In this document: positions 7,453-15,576 of the stretch, one piece after another | Layout of the letters: each line of letters opens with the position of its first letter | Position numbering within the stretch: position 1 is the first letter of the stretch | Source of the DNA: Halomontanus rarus | Lineage (GTDB): Archaea; Halobacteriota; Halobacteria; Halobacteriales; Natrialbaceae | Length of the DNA: 64,000 nucleotides | NCBI RefSeq assembly: GCF_029338335.1 | Contig: NZ_CP119796.1 | Direction: 5' to 3' (one strand) | The notes under the pieces: generated by a model | What the model was told of the DNA's origin: nothing | The model's database searches: none | Seen by the model: the letters and a program-made list of their open reading frames with translations, nothing else | Made by a program: the position numbers and the translations under genes

Positions 7453-8496
7453 ATGCAAGCGGTCAAAATCACCGACCACGGCGGCACGGAGGTCATCGAC
7501 TACGGCGAGTACCCGGACCCGGAGATCGACGACGACGAGGTGTTGGTCGACGTCAAGGCGGGCGCGCTCAACCACCTCGACGTCTGGGTCCGCGGCGGGT
7601 TACCCGGTATCGACCTCGAGTTGCCCCACGTCCCGGGCAGCGACGCGGCGGGGATCGTCACTGAGGTCGGATCGGACGTAACGCGTTTCGAGGCGGGCGA
7701 CCGCGTCGCCGTCGCCGCCGGCGTCTCCTGCGGCGAGTGCGAGTTCTGCCGGGACGGCGACTACGCCCTCTGCGCCACGTTCCACATCATCGGCGAACAC
7801 GTCCAGGGCGTCCACAGCGAGTACGCCGCGGTCCCCGAGGACAACCTGATTCCGGTCCCCGAGGGCGTCGACTGGGAGGTCGCCGGCTCGAGTACGCTCG
7901 TCTTTCAGACCGCGTGGCGGATGCTGATCGACCGCGCCGACCTCGAGCCCGGCGAGTCGGTCCTCGTCCTCGGGGCCAGCGGCGGCGTCGGCCACGCCGC
8001 GCTCCAGATCGCCGACTACGCGGGTGCGGAGGTGTACGCGACCGGCAGCAGCGAGGAGAAACTCGAGTACGCCCGCGACCACGGTGCGGACCACGTCTGT
8101 AACTACGAGAAGGAGGACTTCGCCGACTGGGTGCGCGCGGAGACGGGTAAACGGGGCGTCGACGTCGTGGTCGACCACGTCGGCGGCGAGACCTGGCGCG
8201 ACTCCATTCGCGCGCTCGCGAAGGGCGGACGGCTGGTCACCTGCGGCGCGACGACGGGTCCGAACCCCGAGACGGACATCCGCCGGATCTTCTGGAACGG
8301 ACTGTCGGTCCTCGGCTCGACGATGGCCACGCCCGGACAGGTCGACGACGTGATGGCCCTCGTCTGGGACGGCACCTTCGAACCCGCGATCCGGGAGGTC
8401 GTTCCGATGAGCGAGACCGCGCACGCGCACGAACTCCTCGAAAACCGGGAGGGGTTCGGGAAGGTGGTCGTGAAGCCGGACGGCGAACTCGAGTAG
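7453..8496 (+). CDS. Zinc-type alcohol dehydrogenase / quinone oxidoreductase family
   Basis: This 347-residue medium-chain dehydrogenase/reductase has the catalytic GroES-like domain first (residues 1-130) with HVPGSDAAGIV and a structural zinc site CGECEFCRDGDYALC. The NAD(P)-binding Rossmann domain follows, with the glycine motif VLGASGGVGHAALQIA near residue 175. The Rossmann motif AxxGGVG resembles the zinc-containing quinone oxidoreductase branch. It presumably reduces or oxidises aldehydes, alcohols or enones in the cytosol, and the substrate is unknown. ATG 7453 is chosen from domain alignment; 47 upstream open codons look non-coding. Confidence 0.85.
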   Translation: MQAVKITDHGGTEVIDYGEYPDPEIDDDEVLVDVKAGALNHLDVWVRGGLPGIDLELPHVPGSDAAGIVTEVGSDVTRFEAGDRVAVAAGVSCGECEFCRDGDYALCATFHIIGEHVQGVHSEYAAVPEDNLIPVPEGVDWEVAGSSTLVFQTAWRMLIDRADLEPGESVLVLGASGGVGHAALQIADYAGAEVYATGSSEEKLEYARDHGADHVCNYEKEDFADWVRAETGKRGVDVVVDHVGGETWRDSIRALAKGGRLVTCGATTGPNPETDIRRIFWNGLSVLGSTMATPGQVDDVMALVWDGTFEPAIREVVPMSETAHAHELLENREGFGKVVVKPDGELE

Positions 8497-8538
8497 TCTC
8501 GGTCGGCGGGCCCAGTCGTTCGACGAACCGTGAGTGCT

Positions 8539-8895
8539 ATGATGCCGCAGTCGCAACTATCGCGTGTGAGCTCGAGCGACGACGGTTACGTACACGATCC
8601 GTCGGGATTCGACGCGGAGGGAGACCGGGTGAGTTCCGAATCCGGTTCCGACTCCGACAGTGACGCCGACGACGGCCGGTTCTCGGAGCCGGTCCATCCC
8701 GACGTCGCCGACCGGTCGTTCGACTGGCGCGGCTGGGTGCTCGTCGGCGTTATCGTCGTCGCGTTTATCGTTGCCCCGCTGACCATCTTGCTGTGGCCGC
8801 CGAGTTACAACTACTTTTTCGCGCTGTTGATCCTGCCGCTCGCGCCGGCGTTCCTGCTGGCGGCGACTGCGGTGTGGGCGACGACGCGTCCCTGA
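8539..8895 (+). CDS. Small two-helix membrane protein
   Basis: This protein of about 118 residues has a Ser/Asp/Glu-rich soluble N-terminal half (SGSDSDSDADDGRF), then DWRGWVLVGVIVVAFIVAPLTILL and a second hydrophobic helix ending at residue about 115. No catalytic motif is visible. It is short, conserved-looking and of unknown function. A GTG at 8530 would add three residues. It follows the dehydrogenase by 42 bases and may be co-transcribed with it. Confidence 0.65.
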   Translation: MMPQSQLSRVSSSDDGYVHDPSGFDAEGDRVSSESGSDSDSDADDGRFSEPVHPDVADRSFDWRGWVLVGVIVVAFIVAPLTILLWPPSYNYFFALLILPLAPAFLLAATAVWATTRP

Positions 8896-9004
8896 GAACG
8901 GCTACGGTCGAAAACGGAAACGAAACGGATCGCGAAGAACTGAGCGAAGACAGCGGCGGATACGGCGATTCACACACGCGTCTCGGCGTCGATTCCGCCC
9001 CCGA

Positions 9005-9313
9005 CTACCACGCCTCCAGCGTCGTGTTGAGTTTGCTCGTTACGGTGGTCGCCGGTTCGACGTCGCGGTCGGGCGTCCCGTCGGCCGTCGCGTAGCGTTT
9101 CAGGGCGTCGTGGAGTTTGCGTGCTTGGTGATACGTGAGTGTCTTCTCGTCCGATTCGATCGTCTCGACGAGCGTGAGCAGCCACGTTGGAGGGGCGTCA
9201 CTGTCGTCGATCGCTTCGTCGGCACGCGTGGTGAGAACGTGGTGGACGACCCACTGCTGTTCGCGCGAGAGGTCGATCGTACACGTCTCCGATTCCTGCG
9301 GTTGGGAACTCAT
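9005..9313 (-). CDS. DUF7853-like haloarchaeal protein
   Basis: This small acidic protein of 102 residues contains IDLSREQQWVVHHVLTTRADEA and YHQARKLHDALKRYA, a helix-rich layout. I believe it belongs to the haloarchaea-specific DUF7853 family, whose function is unknown. ATG 9313 is chosen over 9370 because the extra 19 residues look non-coding. It has no obvious operon partner. Confidence 0.65.
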   Translation of the reverse strand: MSSQPQESETCTIDLSREQQWVVHHVLTTRADEAIDDSDAPPTWLLTLVETIESDEKTLTYHQARKLHDALKRYATADGTPDRDVEPATTVTSKLNTTLEAW

Positions 9314-9529
9314 GTCGTGGGTGGACCGATTGTGTCGGTCGCTACCCGACGCTACGAAGTGGAGGGGCATAAGCCTTGTTGGTTGTTAGCATGGAACGAG
9401 AATCGGTCGAGCTGGCGCGTCTCGACGTCCGCAGCTGATCCCTCGCTACTCTTCGCGGCCGATCGTCTCGCTCGTACCGACCGGTCCGTTCGAAGGAACC
9501 GGCGTGAGAGACGTGAACGGATCGTCGAA

Positions 9530-10093
9530 CTATCGAACGTCCCGGCGCATCGCGATCTCGAACCACGGACAGAGCCGGAGCTGACGGTACCACTCCGGGT
9601 TGTCGTGCAGGCGCTCGTAGGGGACCCACATCAACCCCGCGACCTCCTCTTCGTCGGGGTCGAGGGACGTGTCCGACAGCGTCAACTGCAAGACCGCACA
9701 GACTTCGTGTTCGACGCCCGCGTTCTCGAAGTAGCGCTTGTACTCGAACTTGTCCGTCACGCGCAGGTCGTGATACTGGTCGGGCGTGATCCCGAGTTCC
9801 TCCTCGAGGCGCTGGCGCGTCGCCTCCTCCTGGCTCTGCCCTGCGACCGGATGGGAGGCGACGGTGCCGTCCCAGTAGGTCCCCCAGAGGCGTTTACCCG
9901 GTGCCCGTTGGGCCAGCAGGATGTTGTCGTCGTCGTCGAAGACGAGCGACGTGAACGCGCGATGGCGAATGCCGTCGCCGGTGTGGGCCTCGAGTCGGTT
10001 GACGGTCTCGAGTTCGGTGTCCTCCTCGTCGACGGCGATGACGTCCTGTCCGGCGTTCTCGTGTGTGAGTTCCTCGTCGGGCTGGCTGCTCAT
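9530..10093 (-). CDS. idi: Isopentenyl-diphosphate delta-isomerase type I (NUDIX)
   Basis: This 187-residue NUDIX protein has type I Idi features: LLAQRAPGKRLWGTYWDGTVASHPVAGQS (metal-binding His in SHP), the NUDIX-like RQRLEEELGI helix, and YFENAGVEHEVCAVLQL with the catalytic Glu and HEVC segment. It interconverts IPP and DMAPP for archaeal lipid and carotenoid synthesis. The N-terminal 40 residues are acidic. ATG 10093 is preferred, as the nine upstream residues look unlike the family. Haloarchaea may carry both type I and type II enzymes, so redundancy is possible. Confidence 0.82.
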   Translation of the reverse strand: MSSQPDEELTHENAGQDVIAVDEEDTELETVNRLEAHTGDGIRHRAFTSLVFDDDDNILLAQRAPGKRLWGTYWDGTVASHPVAGQSQEEATRQRLEEELGITPDQYHDLRVTDKFEYKRYFENAGVEHEVCAVLQLTLSDTSLDPDEEEVAGLMWVPYERLHDNPEWYRQLRLCPWFEIAMRRDVR

Positions 10094-10245
10094 GGACGTA
10101 CAATCGAACAGGCCCTTCAAACCAGTATCGCTCCTGCGTCGCGTTTTCGGGCGCGAATTCCGGTTTCAGTTCGGGTTTCCGTTTCGATCTCGAGTCCGAG
10201 TCCGAGCCCGATCCGTACTCGCGGTTCGTGGGTCCTCGAGTCGGG

Positions 10246-11268
10246 CTACGACAGCTTCGATCCCGAATCCGAGTCCGAGTCTGCGTTCGCCCCCGAGAGC
10301 AACCCGCCTGCCGACTCCGACTTCGACTTCGACTCCGAACCCGGATCGGAATCGGGATCCGGCCGGTATCCGTCGCCGACGGCCACGGTGAGCACCTCGT
10401 GTCTCGTCTGCATAGCGAGTCGGTCCGCCGCGAGCATCTCGCCGTCGAGGCTGTACTCGACAGGCTCGCCGTCCCGGTGCTCGACGGTCAGCGAGGACGT
10501 CCGTCGACGAACGATGTGCTCCGCCTCGCGGCCGAACACCTTCTCGAGAGTCGCGTCGCTCATCAGCTTCGTCGTCGGTGCCTGCTCGACGATCGTCACC
10601 TCGAAGAGCCCGTCCTCGACGTTCGCCTGCGCGCGTCGGGCGGTCGTAAAGCGCCGGCAGTTGCCCACGAGGACGAAGACGGCCTCGCCCTCCCACTGAT
10701 CCCCATCCTCTCCGCCCATCTCGACGCACAGCGAGAGCGGGTCGAAGTCCGTGACCGTGCCGATCGTGCTCACGACGTACGCGAGCACGCCGAACTGGCT
10801 CTTCCCCGAGGGCGTCGTCGATCCGCTGGCTTCGGCGGTGATCCCGCTGACACAGGAGTTGACGAACGTTCGCTCGTTCGTGAGCCCGACGTCGATCGCG
10901 CGCCGATCGCCCGTTTCGATCACCTCGAACGCGTGCTCGAGTCCGTCGATCCCGACGTTCGACGCGAAGTTGTTTCCCGTTCCCGCCGGAACGACGCCGA
11001 GCGTCGTCTCCTCGAGCGCGTCGGCGGTGACGAGTCCGTTGACGACCTCGTTGATGGTGCCGTCGCCGCCCGCCGCGGCGACGAGGTCCGCCTCGTCCGC
11101 GACCGCTTCGGCGAGTTCCTCGGCGTGACCCTCGTGATCGGTCGTTCGAACGTCGAACCCGTGGTCCTCGGCGAGTTCGACCACCCGATCGACGTGATCG
11201 CCGCTTCCGCTTTCGGGATTCAAGACGAGAACGCGGCGTTCGCCACCGTCCGTGTCCGTATCGGCCAT
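10246..11268 (-). CDS. Diacylglycerol/sphingosine kinase-type lipid kinase
   Basis: This 340-residue DAGK catalytic-domain protein (YegS/BmrU-like) has LNPESGSGD near the N-terminus, AAAGGDGTINEVVNGL (the GGDGT nucleotide-binding motif) at about 65-80, and GVVPAGTGNNFASNVGI at about 95. It would phosphorylate a lipid alcohol such as archaeol-type or diradylglycerol with ATP. The last 40 residues are a low-complexity Asp/Ser/Lys tail encoded by TCCGAn-type hexamers. The ATG at 11268 is divergent from the PHP gene with about 40 bases between them. Confidence 0.82.
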   Translation of the reverse strand: MADTDTDGGERRVLVLNPESGSGDHVDRVVELAEDHGFDVRTTDHEGHAEELAEAVADEADLVAAAGGDGTINEVVNGLVTADALEETTLGVVPAGTGNNFASNVGIDGLEHAFEVIETGDRRAIDVGLTNERTFVNSCVSGITAEASGSTTPSGKSQFGVLAYVVSTIGTVTDFDPLSLCVEMGGEDGDQWEGEAVFVLVGNCRRFTTARRAQANVEDGLFEVTIVEQAPTTKLMSDATLEKVFGREAEHIVRRRTSSLTVEHRDGEPVEYSLDGEMLAADRLAMQTRHEVLTVAVGDGYRPDPDSDPGSESKSKSESAGGLLSGANADSDSDSGSKLS

Positions 11269-11306
11269 GCCCACCGATAGGAGGGGCAAGAGCAAAAGCC
11301 CCGGGC

Positions 11307-12047
11307 GTGGTCACACAAGCTGTGTACGCTGTCGACCTCCACTCGCACACGCGCTTCTTTCACGACCGACGCTCACTGGGCGATCGGTTCGACCCGATCG
11401 GCGTGCGCCTGCTGGCGTGGACGACCGGTCGACGCGGACTCGACGGATTCGCGACGACCAACCACGACTACTACACCCCGTTCTCGTCGTCACTCGTGAC
11501 CGTCCTCCCGGGGATCGAGATTACGACCACGCGCGGACACCTGCTCGTGATCGGCCCGGACCCGCCGGTCGAAACGGAACCCGGTAAACTCACACCCGCC
11601 GAGGCGGTCGAGCTGGCCCACGACCGCGACTGCGCGGCCATCGTCGCCCACCCGTTTCGGAACAGCACGATCACCGACCTCGAGGAGCTGGCCGTCGACG
11701 CGATCGAGATCAACGGGAAACACCCGCGGACCCGGCCGCTCGTCGCGGAGATCGCCGACAAGCGCGGGCTACCGTTGGTCGGTGGGAGCGACGCCCACTA
11801 CCCCTTCGAGGCGGGGCGGGCGTACACGTTGATCGACGCCGAGGAACTCACGCCCGAATCGGTCGTCGCGGCGATTCGGGACGGCCGCGTCGAGGCTCGC
11901 GTCGTGGACGGCCGGTTGGACCAGTTACTTCGCCGCGGATACCAGGAAGTCCACCGACGGAAACATCCGGAGGACATTCTCGGCAAACCGACGCCCGGGA
12001 TCGGCGAGCCGCCCGGGGAATCGGACGCAGACGACCGCGGTTCCTGA
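11307..12047 (+). CDS. PHP-domain metal-dependent phosphoesterase
   Basis: This protein of about 246 residues has PHP metal-binding motifs in order: DLHSHT near residue 11, TTNHD near 49, GIEITTTRGH, IVAHPFR and GGSDAHYP. It is of the short PHP phosphoesterase type (RNase/AMP phosphatase-like), cytosolic, with no fused polymerase domain. The start is uncertain: GTG 11307 gives VVTQAVYAVDLHSHT, and GTG 11322 would start directly at YAVDLHSHT. The C-terminal 50 residues contain a basic segment and a short acidic end. Confidence 0.8.
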   Translation: MVTQAVYAVDLHSHTRFFHDRRSLGDRFDPIGVRLLAWTTGRRGLDGFATTNHDYYTPFSSSLVTVLPGIEITTTRGHLLVIGPDPPVETEPGKLTPAEAVELAHDRDCAAIVAHPFRNSTITDLEELAVDAIEINGKHPRTRPLVAEIADKRGLPLVGGSDAHYPFEAGRAYTLIDAEELTPESVVAAIRDGRVEARVVDGRLDQLLRRGYQEVHRRKHPEDILGKPTPGIGEPPGESDADDRGS

Positions 12048-12122
12048 GGCAACTCTTTCTCTCTTTGCGTATCGTCCGCTCGAGTACTCGTGACCCGTTT
12101 CGACGCTCGAAACTCGACGCGA

Positions 12123-12536
12123 TCAGCCGAGTTGCTCGTCCAAAATCAGCCGCGTCTTCGTACTTACGACCTCCTCTTGCTCGCGCGCCTGCGTGATGAG
12201 ATCGTTGACGCTGCGCGTGTCCGCCGCGTCGACCACGAGAACGATGTCCTGTTCGCCCGAAACCTGCCACACGAAGTCGACTTCCTCCCACTCGGCCATC
12301 CGCTCCGAGACGCTTGCCGTGTCCACGTCGACCGCAACGCTGATCTCGAGCATCGCCTTCACGTTTCCCGTTCGGGTCGTCACGGTGAAGCGCTCGATGA
12401 CGCCGTCGTCGATCATCCGTTCGACGCGATTCCGTACCGTCCCCTCGCTCGTTCCAACCTCGTCTGCGATCTCGGTGTAGGGCGTGCGGGCGTCTCGTCG
12501 GAGGCTGTTGAGGATGCGCCGGTCCAGATCGTCCAT
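12123..12536 (-). CDS. Lrp/AsnC family transcriptional regulator
   Basis: This 137-residue regulator starts directly with the helix-turn-helix (MDDLDRRILNSLRRDARTPYTEIADEVGTSEGTVRNRVERM) and ends with an RAM ligand-binding domain (about 65-135; EISVAVDVDT, EVDFVWQVSGEQDIVLVVDA). It is divergent from carA, so a palindrome in the shared spacer probably serves both. Archaeal Lrp proteins respond to amino acids such as glutamine. Regulation of carA and of itself is inferred from position only. Confidence 0.88.
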   Translation of the reverse strand: MDDLDRRILNSLRRDARTPYTEIADEVGTSEGTVRNRVERMIDDGVIERFTVTTRTGNVKAMLEISVAVDVDTASVSERMAEWEEVDFVWQVSGEQDIVLVVDAADTRSVNDLITQAREQEEVVSTKTRLILDEQLG

Positions 12537-12572
12537 GGAGATCGGACACTTCGCGTGACTCGCACTTGATGA

Positions 12573-12638
12573 TTACGAATTTCGTAACTCAGCTTCGAAG
12601 ACAACACTTATGAGGGTCGGTCTAATACGTATCTCGTA
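12573..12638 (+). promoter_or_regulatory. carA promoter with two TACG-type palindromes
   Basis: A perfect 15-base palindrome TTACGAATTTCGTAA lies at 12573-12587. A TATA-like CACTTATGA lies near 12606-12613, about 28 bases before the carA ATG. A second, near-palindromic site TACGTATCTCGTA (12626-12638) touches the start codon. One site upstream of TATA and one at the transcript start suit activation and repression by the adjacent Lrp protein. The factor is inferred. Confidence 0.6.
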
Positions 12639-13715
12639 ATGACAGCGGCCTACGTAGCGCTGGAAGGTGGCCACGTGATCGAGGGACGTGGTCGTTCTCC
12701 AGGGACGGCTCGTGGCGAACTGGTTTTCACAACAGCGTACTCCGGCTACGAAGAGAGTCTCACCGACCCCTCCTACGAGGAGCAGGTCCTGACCTTCTCG
12801 TACCCGTTGATCGGTAACTACGGCGTCCGTGAAGAACGGTTCGAATCCGATCGCATCCACCCGCGGGCGGTCCTCGCCCGCGAACTGACCGACGACGTCG
12901 TCGACTGGCTCGACAGCGAGAACGTCCCCGCGGTCGACCACCTCGACACGCGGGACGTCGTCACCGACGTTCGCGAAGAGGGTGCGATGAAGTGCGGGAT
13001 CGCCGTCGGCGAGAACGCGACCCCCGACGACGCGCTCGCCGAACTCGAGCGCTGTAAAGCGATGAGCGACCACACCGAGATCGGCGAGCAGGTCAGCGTC
13101 ACCGACACGACGACCCACGGCGCGGACAACGACGGCGAGACCGTCGCCCTGATCGACTGCGGCGTGAAAGGATCGATCATCGACTCGCTGGTCGCCCGCG
13201 ACGCCACCGTCCACGTCTTCCCGCACGACGCGACCGCCGCGGACGTCGATGCGGTCGACCCCGACGTCCTCTTCATCTCGAACGGCCCCGGCGACCCCGC
13301 CAACTACGACGCGGCCGTCGACCTCGTCGAGGAGTTCGTCGAGGACACGCCCGTCGCCGGTATCTGTCTCGGCCAACAGATCGTCGCCCGCGCGCTCGGC
13401 GGCACCACCGAGAAGATGGCCTTCGGTCACCGCGGCGTCAACCAGCCCGTCCTCGACCTCGAGTCCGGGCAGGTCGTCATGACCACCCAGAACCACGGCT
13501 ACACCGTCGCCGATCCCGGTGACCACCTCGAGGTCACCCAGATCAACGTCAACGACGACACGCCGGAGGGCCTCGACGGGACCGACTACGCCGTCATCAC
13601 CCGTCAGTACCACCCCGAAGCCAACCCCGGCCCGGAGGACACGCTCGACTTCTTCGACGACGTCCTCGAACTGGCCGCAGCCGACACTCCTCGAGCGGTC
13701 GTCGCGGACGACTGA
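12639..13715 (+). CDS. carA: Carbamoyl-phosphate synthase small subunit
   Basis: This 358-residue CarA has the N-terminal small-subunit domain (AYVALEGGHVIEG, FTTAYSGYEESLTDPSY) and a class I glutamine amidotransferase domain with nucleophile Cys in GICLGQQ (about residue 243) and the His/Glu pair in QYHPEANPGPED. It hydrolyses glutamine and passes ammonia to CarB for arginine and pyrimidine synthesis. carB is not in the window. The start lies at the end of the TACGTATCTCGTA palindrome, in line with a very short or no leader. Confidence 0.95.
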   Translation: MTAAYVALEGGHVIEGRGRSPGTARGELVFTTAYSGYEESLTDPSYEEQVLTFSYPLIGNYGVREERFESDRIHPRAVLARELTDDVVDWLDSENVPAVDHLDTRDVVTDVREEGAMKCGIAVGENATPDDALAELERCKAMSDHTEIGEQVSVTDTTTHGADNDGETVALIDCGVKGSIIDSLVARDATVHVFPHDATAADVDAVDPDVLFISNGPGDPANYDAAVDLVEEFVEDTPVAGICLGQQIVARALGGTTEKMAFGHRGVNQPVLDLESGQVVMTTQNHGYTVADPGDHLEVTQINVNDDTPEGLDGTDYAVITRQYHPEANPGPEDTLDFFDDVLELAAADTPRAVVADD

Positions 13716-13755
13716 TCGAGGCTTCGCTTCTCACCGCTCTTCTCTCGCTCGTCCT

Positions 13756-13875
13756 GTAGTAGTCACTGACAGCCACTGCACGCCCGACCGCACGACGAGC
13801 GCGGTTCGGAGCGCACTGTGAGCGAGACCCGCGGACTGTACGATGGGTGTGTGAATCGTTTCAGTTGGTACTCTC
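13756..13875 (+). repeat. MITE-like repeat, copy 1 (degenerate)
   Basis: This stretch of about 120 bases is clearly related to 14891-15015 in the same direction. Shared blocks in order include CACTG, CACTGCAC, ACGACGAG, GGTTCG, CGCGGACTGT, CGTTTCAGTT and GTACT. Its ends (GTAGTAGTCACTGA and TTCAGTTGGTACT) are a decayed version of the terminal inverted repeats of copy 2. It lies in the spacer after carA and contains no gene. Confidence 0.7.
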
Positions 13876-14002
13876 GTCTCCGTCGATCGTTCACCGCACG
13901 GCTCGGTCTCCACGCTCGAGTCGGCCGATCGGCCGACCCCGTTCCGAACTCGAGCGACGAACGCACGTGAGTTGCGACGCGCCGGACCGGTGGGCCAGCG
14001 TC

Positions 14003-14761
14003 TCAGTGCTCGAACCGGTAGACGACGGTGACGGTCGCGGAGACCGTAACCGGGCCGGAGTCGATCTCGGTCGACTGGCCCGCCGCGGCGTCGTCGGCGG
14101 CCTCGTGGGCGGCGTCGTACCGGACCGGATGGACGTTGACGTCGCTCGTCGAAACTGAGTGGGTCGCGACGATGTCGACCTCTCGGTTGGCGGCGATGTG
14201 GTCGGCTTCTTCGTCCGCGTTCGCGAGCGCGTCGTCGAGGGCTTCGTCGCGGAGCGTCGCTCGAGTGTCCTCCTGAAGCGTGAAGTTCACGCGTCCGACG
14301 TCGTCGGCACCGGCGTCGACTGACGCGTCGATGATCTCGCCGACCCGATCGATGTCGTCGATCTCGAGTTGGAAGGCGTGAACGCCTTCGAAACCGGTTT
14401 CCTGTCGACGTTCGTTGATCCGATAGCTCGCCGTCTGGACGTTGTCTTCGGAAATGCCGAGCTCCTCGAAGGTCTCCTGCAGCGACTGCGCACCCTCGGC
14501 GAGTTCCGACCGGACCTCGGCGGCCGATTCGCCTCGCGCCTCGACGCCGACGTGGACGACCGCCCGGTCGGGATCCGTTTCCGCGCTGCCGCTCGCGCTC
14601 ACTTCGATCGTACCGCCGTCCTCGTCGTCGCCGGTCGATCCCTGTGCTGGGTCCGATTCCGATTCTGATTCCGGATCGTCTTCGAACGCACTCCCCACAC
14701 AGCCTGCCATCGCGGTCGTAACGCCGATACCTGACACTGCGAGGAACTGTCGTCGGTTCAT
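14003..14761 (-). CDS. SIMPL-domain (DUF541) lipoprotein
   Basis: This 252-residue exported protein has a Tat signal MNRRQFLAVSG and a lipobox ending AMAGC at residue 21, so it is probably a lipid-anchored surface protein. After a Ser/Glu/Asp linker, residues about 50-250 form a SIMPL/DUF541 domain (IEVSASGSAETDPDRAVVHVGVEARGES; YRINERR; VYRFEH). Family members are periplasmic or surface proteins of poorly defined role, some stress-related. An AT-rich TATA (CTATATTG, about 14784-14793) is 27 bases upstream of the ATG. It sits between two copies of the MITE-like repeat. Confidence 0.85.
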   Translation of the reverse strand: MNRRQFLAVSGIGVTTAMAGCVGSAFEDDPESESESDPAQGSTGDDEDGGTIEVSASGSAETDPDRAVVHVGVEARGESAAEVRSELAEGAQSLQETFEELGISEDNVQTASYRINERRQETGFEGVHAFQLEIDDIDRVGEIIDASVDAGADDVGRVNFTLQEDTRATLRDEALDDALANADEEADHIAANREVDIVATHSVSTSDVNVHPVRYDAAHEAADDAAAGQSTEIDSGPVTVSATVTVVYRFEH

Positions 14762-14890
14762 ACCCGAACTATTCGGCCCCGACAATATAGCACCACTCCA
14801 AGGTGAAACGAGCCTTTGAACTATCGAATCGACGCTTCCCGTCGTCCCGAGGTCGTCTTTCCGCGTCGCCACCCGACGTGGCCCCACCGT

Positions 14891-15015
14891 CTATAGTCGA
14901 CACTGAACGTCACTGCACACGGGATCGTACGACGAGAGCGAGGTTCGAAGCACACTATGGGCGAGCACCGCGGACTGTGCGACGGGCGTGTCACTCGTTT
15001 CAGTTAGTACTATAG
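14891..15015 (+). repeat. MITE-like repeat, copy 2 with intact terminal inverted repeats
   Basis: The 125-base element begins CTATAGTCGACACTGAA and ends TTCAGTTAGTACTATAG. The termini are inverted repeats of each other (CTATAGT/ACTATAG and CACTGAA/TTCAGTT). It has no coding capacity, and a second, diverged copy lies about 1.1 kb away in direct orientation. The size, the inverted ends and the lack of a transposase fit a miniature inverted-repeat element. I see no clear target-site duplication. Confidence 0.7.
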
Positions 15016-15153
15016 TTCCGCCGCCGTTATCTCTGCCCAGCAATATCACTCTGTCAACCACCGATTTCGGGGAGAAAAACGTACAAATTGTAAACCCGAT
15101 TCCGGTTGGTAGGCGAAACTATTGTTATTATCCATGCAGAACGTGCGGGTAGC

Positions 15154-15498
15154 ATGCCTGCAGATCGCTCTCTCGACGTAGATACGCGCTGTGAACTCCT
15201 GCGTGCCCGACAGCGCCGGTATCTGCTCACACAGCTGTGCGAACGCGATCGCCTCACCATCGACCAACTCGCCCGTCGACTCGCCGCACTCGAGCGGGAT
15301 ACCGTCAGCGAAGACGCTCGAGACCGCGTCGTCGTCGCGCTCGTCCACAATCATCTGCCGCGGCTCGCAGATTACGGCGTCGTCGAGTACGATTCCCGGA
15401 ACGGGGATATCGTCCCCGGCGACGCGTTCGAGGACCTAAAGCCGTACCTCGAGCGCCTCGACGAGCGTAAAACCACGCCTAAATCGTCGTGTTCGTAA
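15154..15498 (+). CDS. DUF7344-type winged-helix protein
   Basis: This 114-residue protein has the layout of the haloarchaeal DUF7344 family: RCELLRARQRRYLLTQLCERDRLTIDQLARRLAAL, then VVALVHNHLPRLADYGVVEYD, a winged-helix fold likely to bind DNA. The function of the family is unknown. The ATG at 15154 follows an AT-rich TTGTTATTATCC element by about 27 bases, which supports this start over an upstream GTG. Confidence 0.75.
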   Translation: MPADRSLDVDTRCELLRARQRRYLLTQLCERDRLTIDQLARRLAALERDTVSEDARDRVVVALVHNHLPRLADYGVVEYDSRNGDIVPGDAFEDLKPYLERLDERKTTPKSSCS

Positions 15499-15576
15499 CG
15501 GTTTCCGTTGCGCCGTACTGGACGCCGTCGGACCGACAGTGACGGATCGTTCGGTATCGGTGCGCGAACTCGTTGG

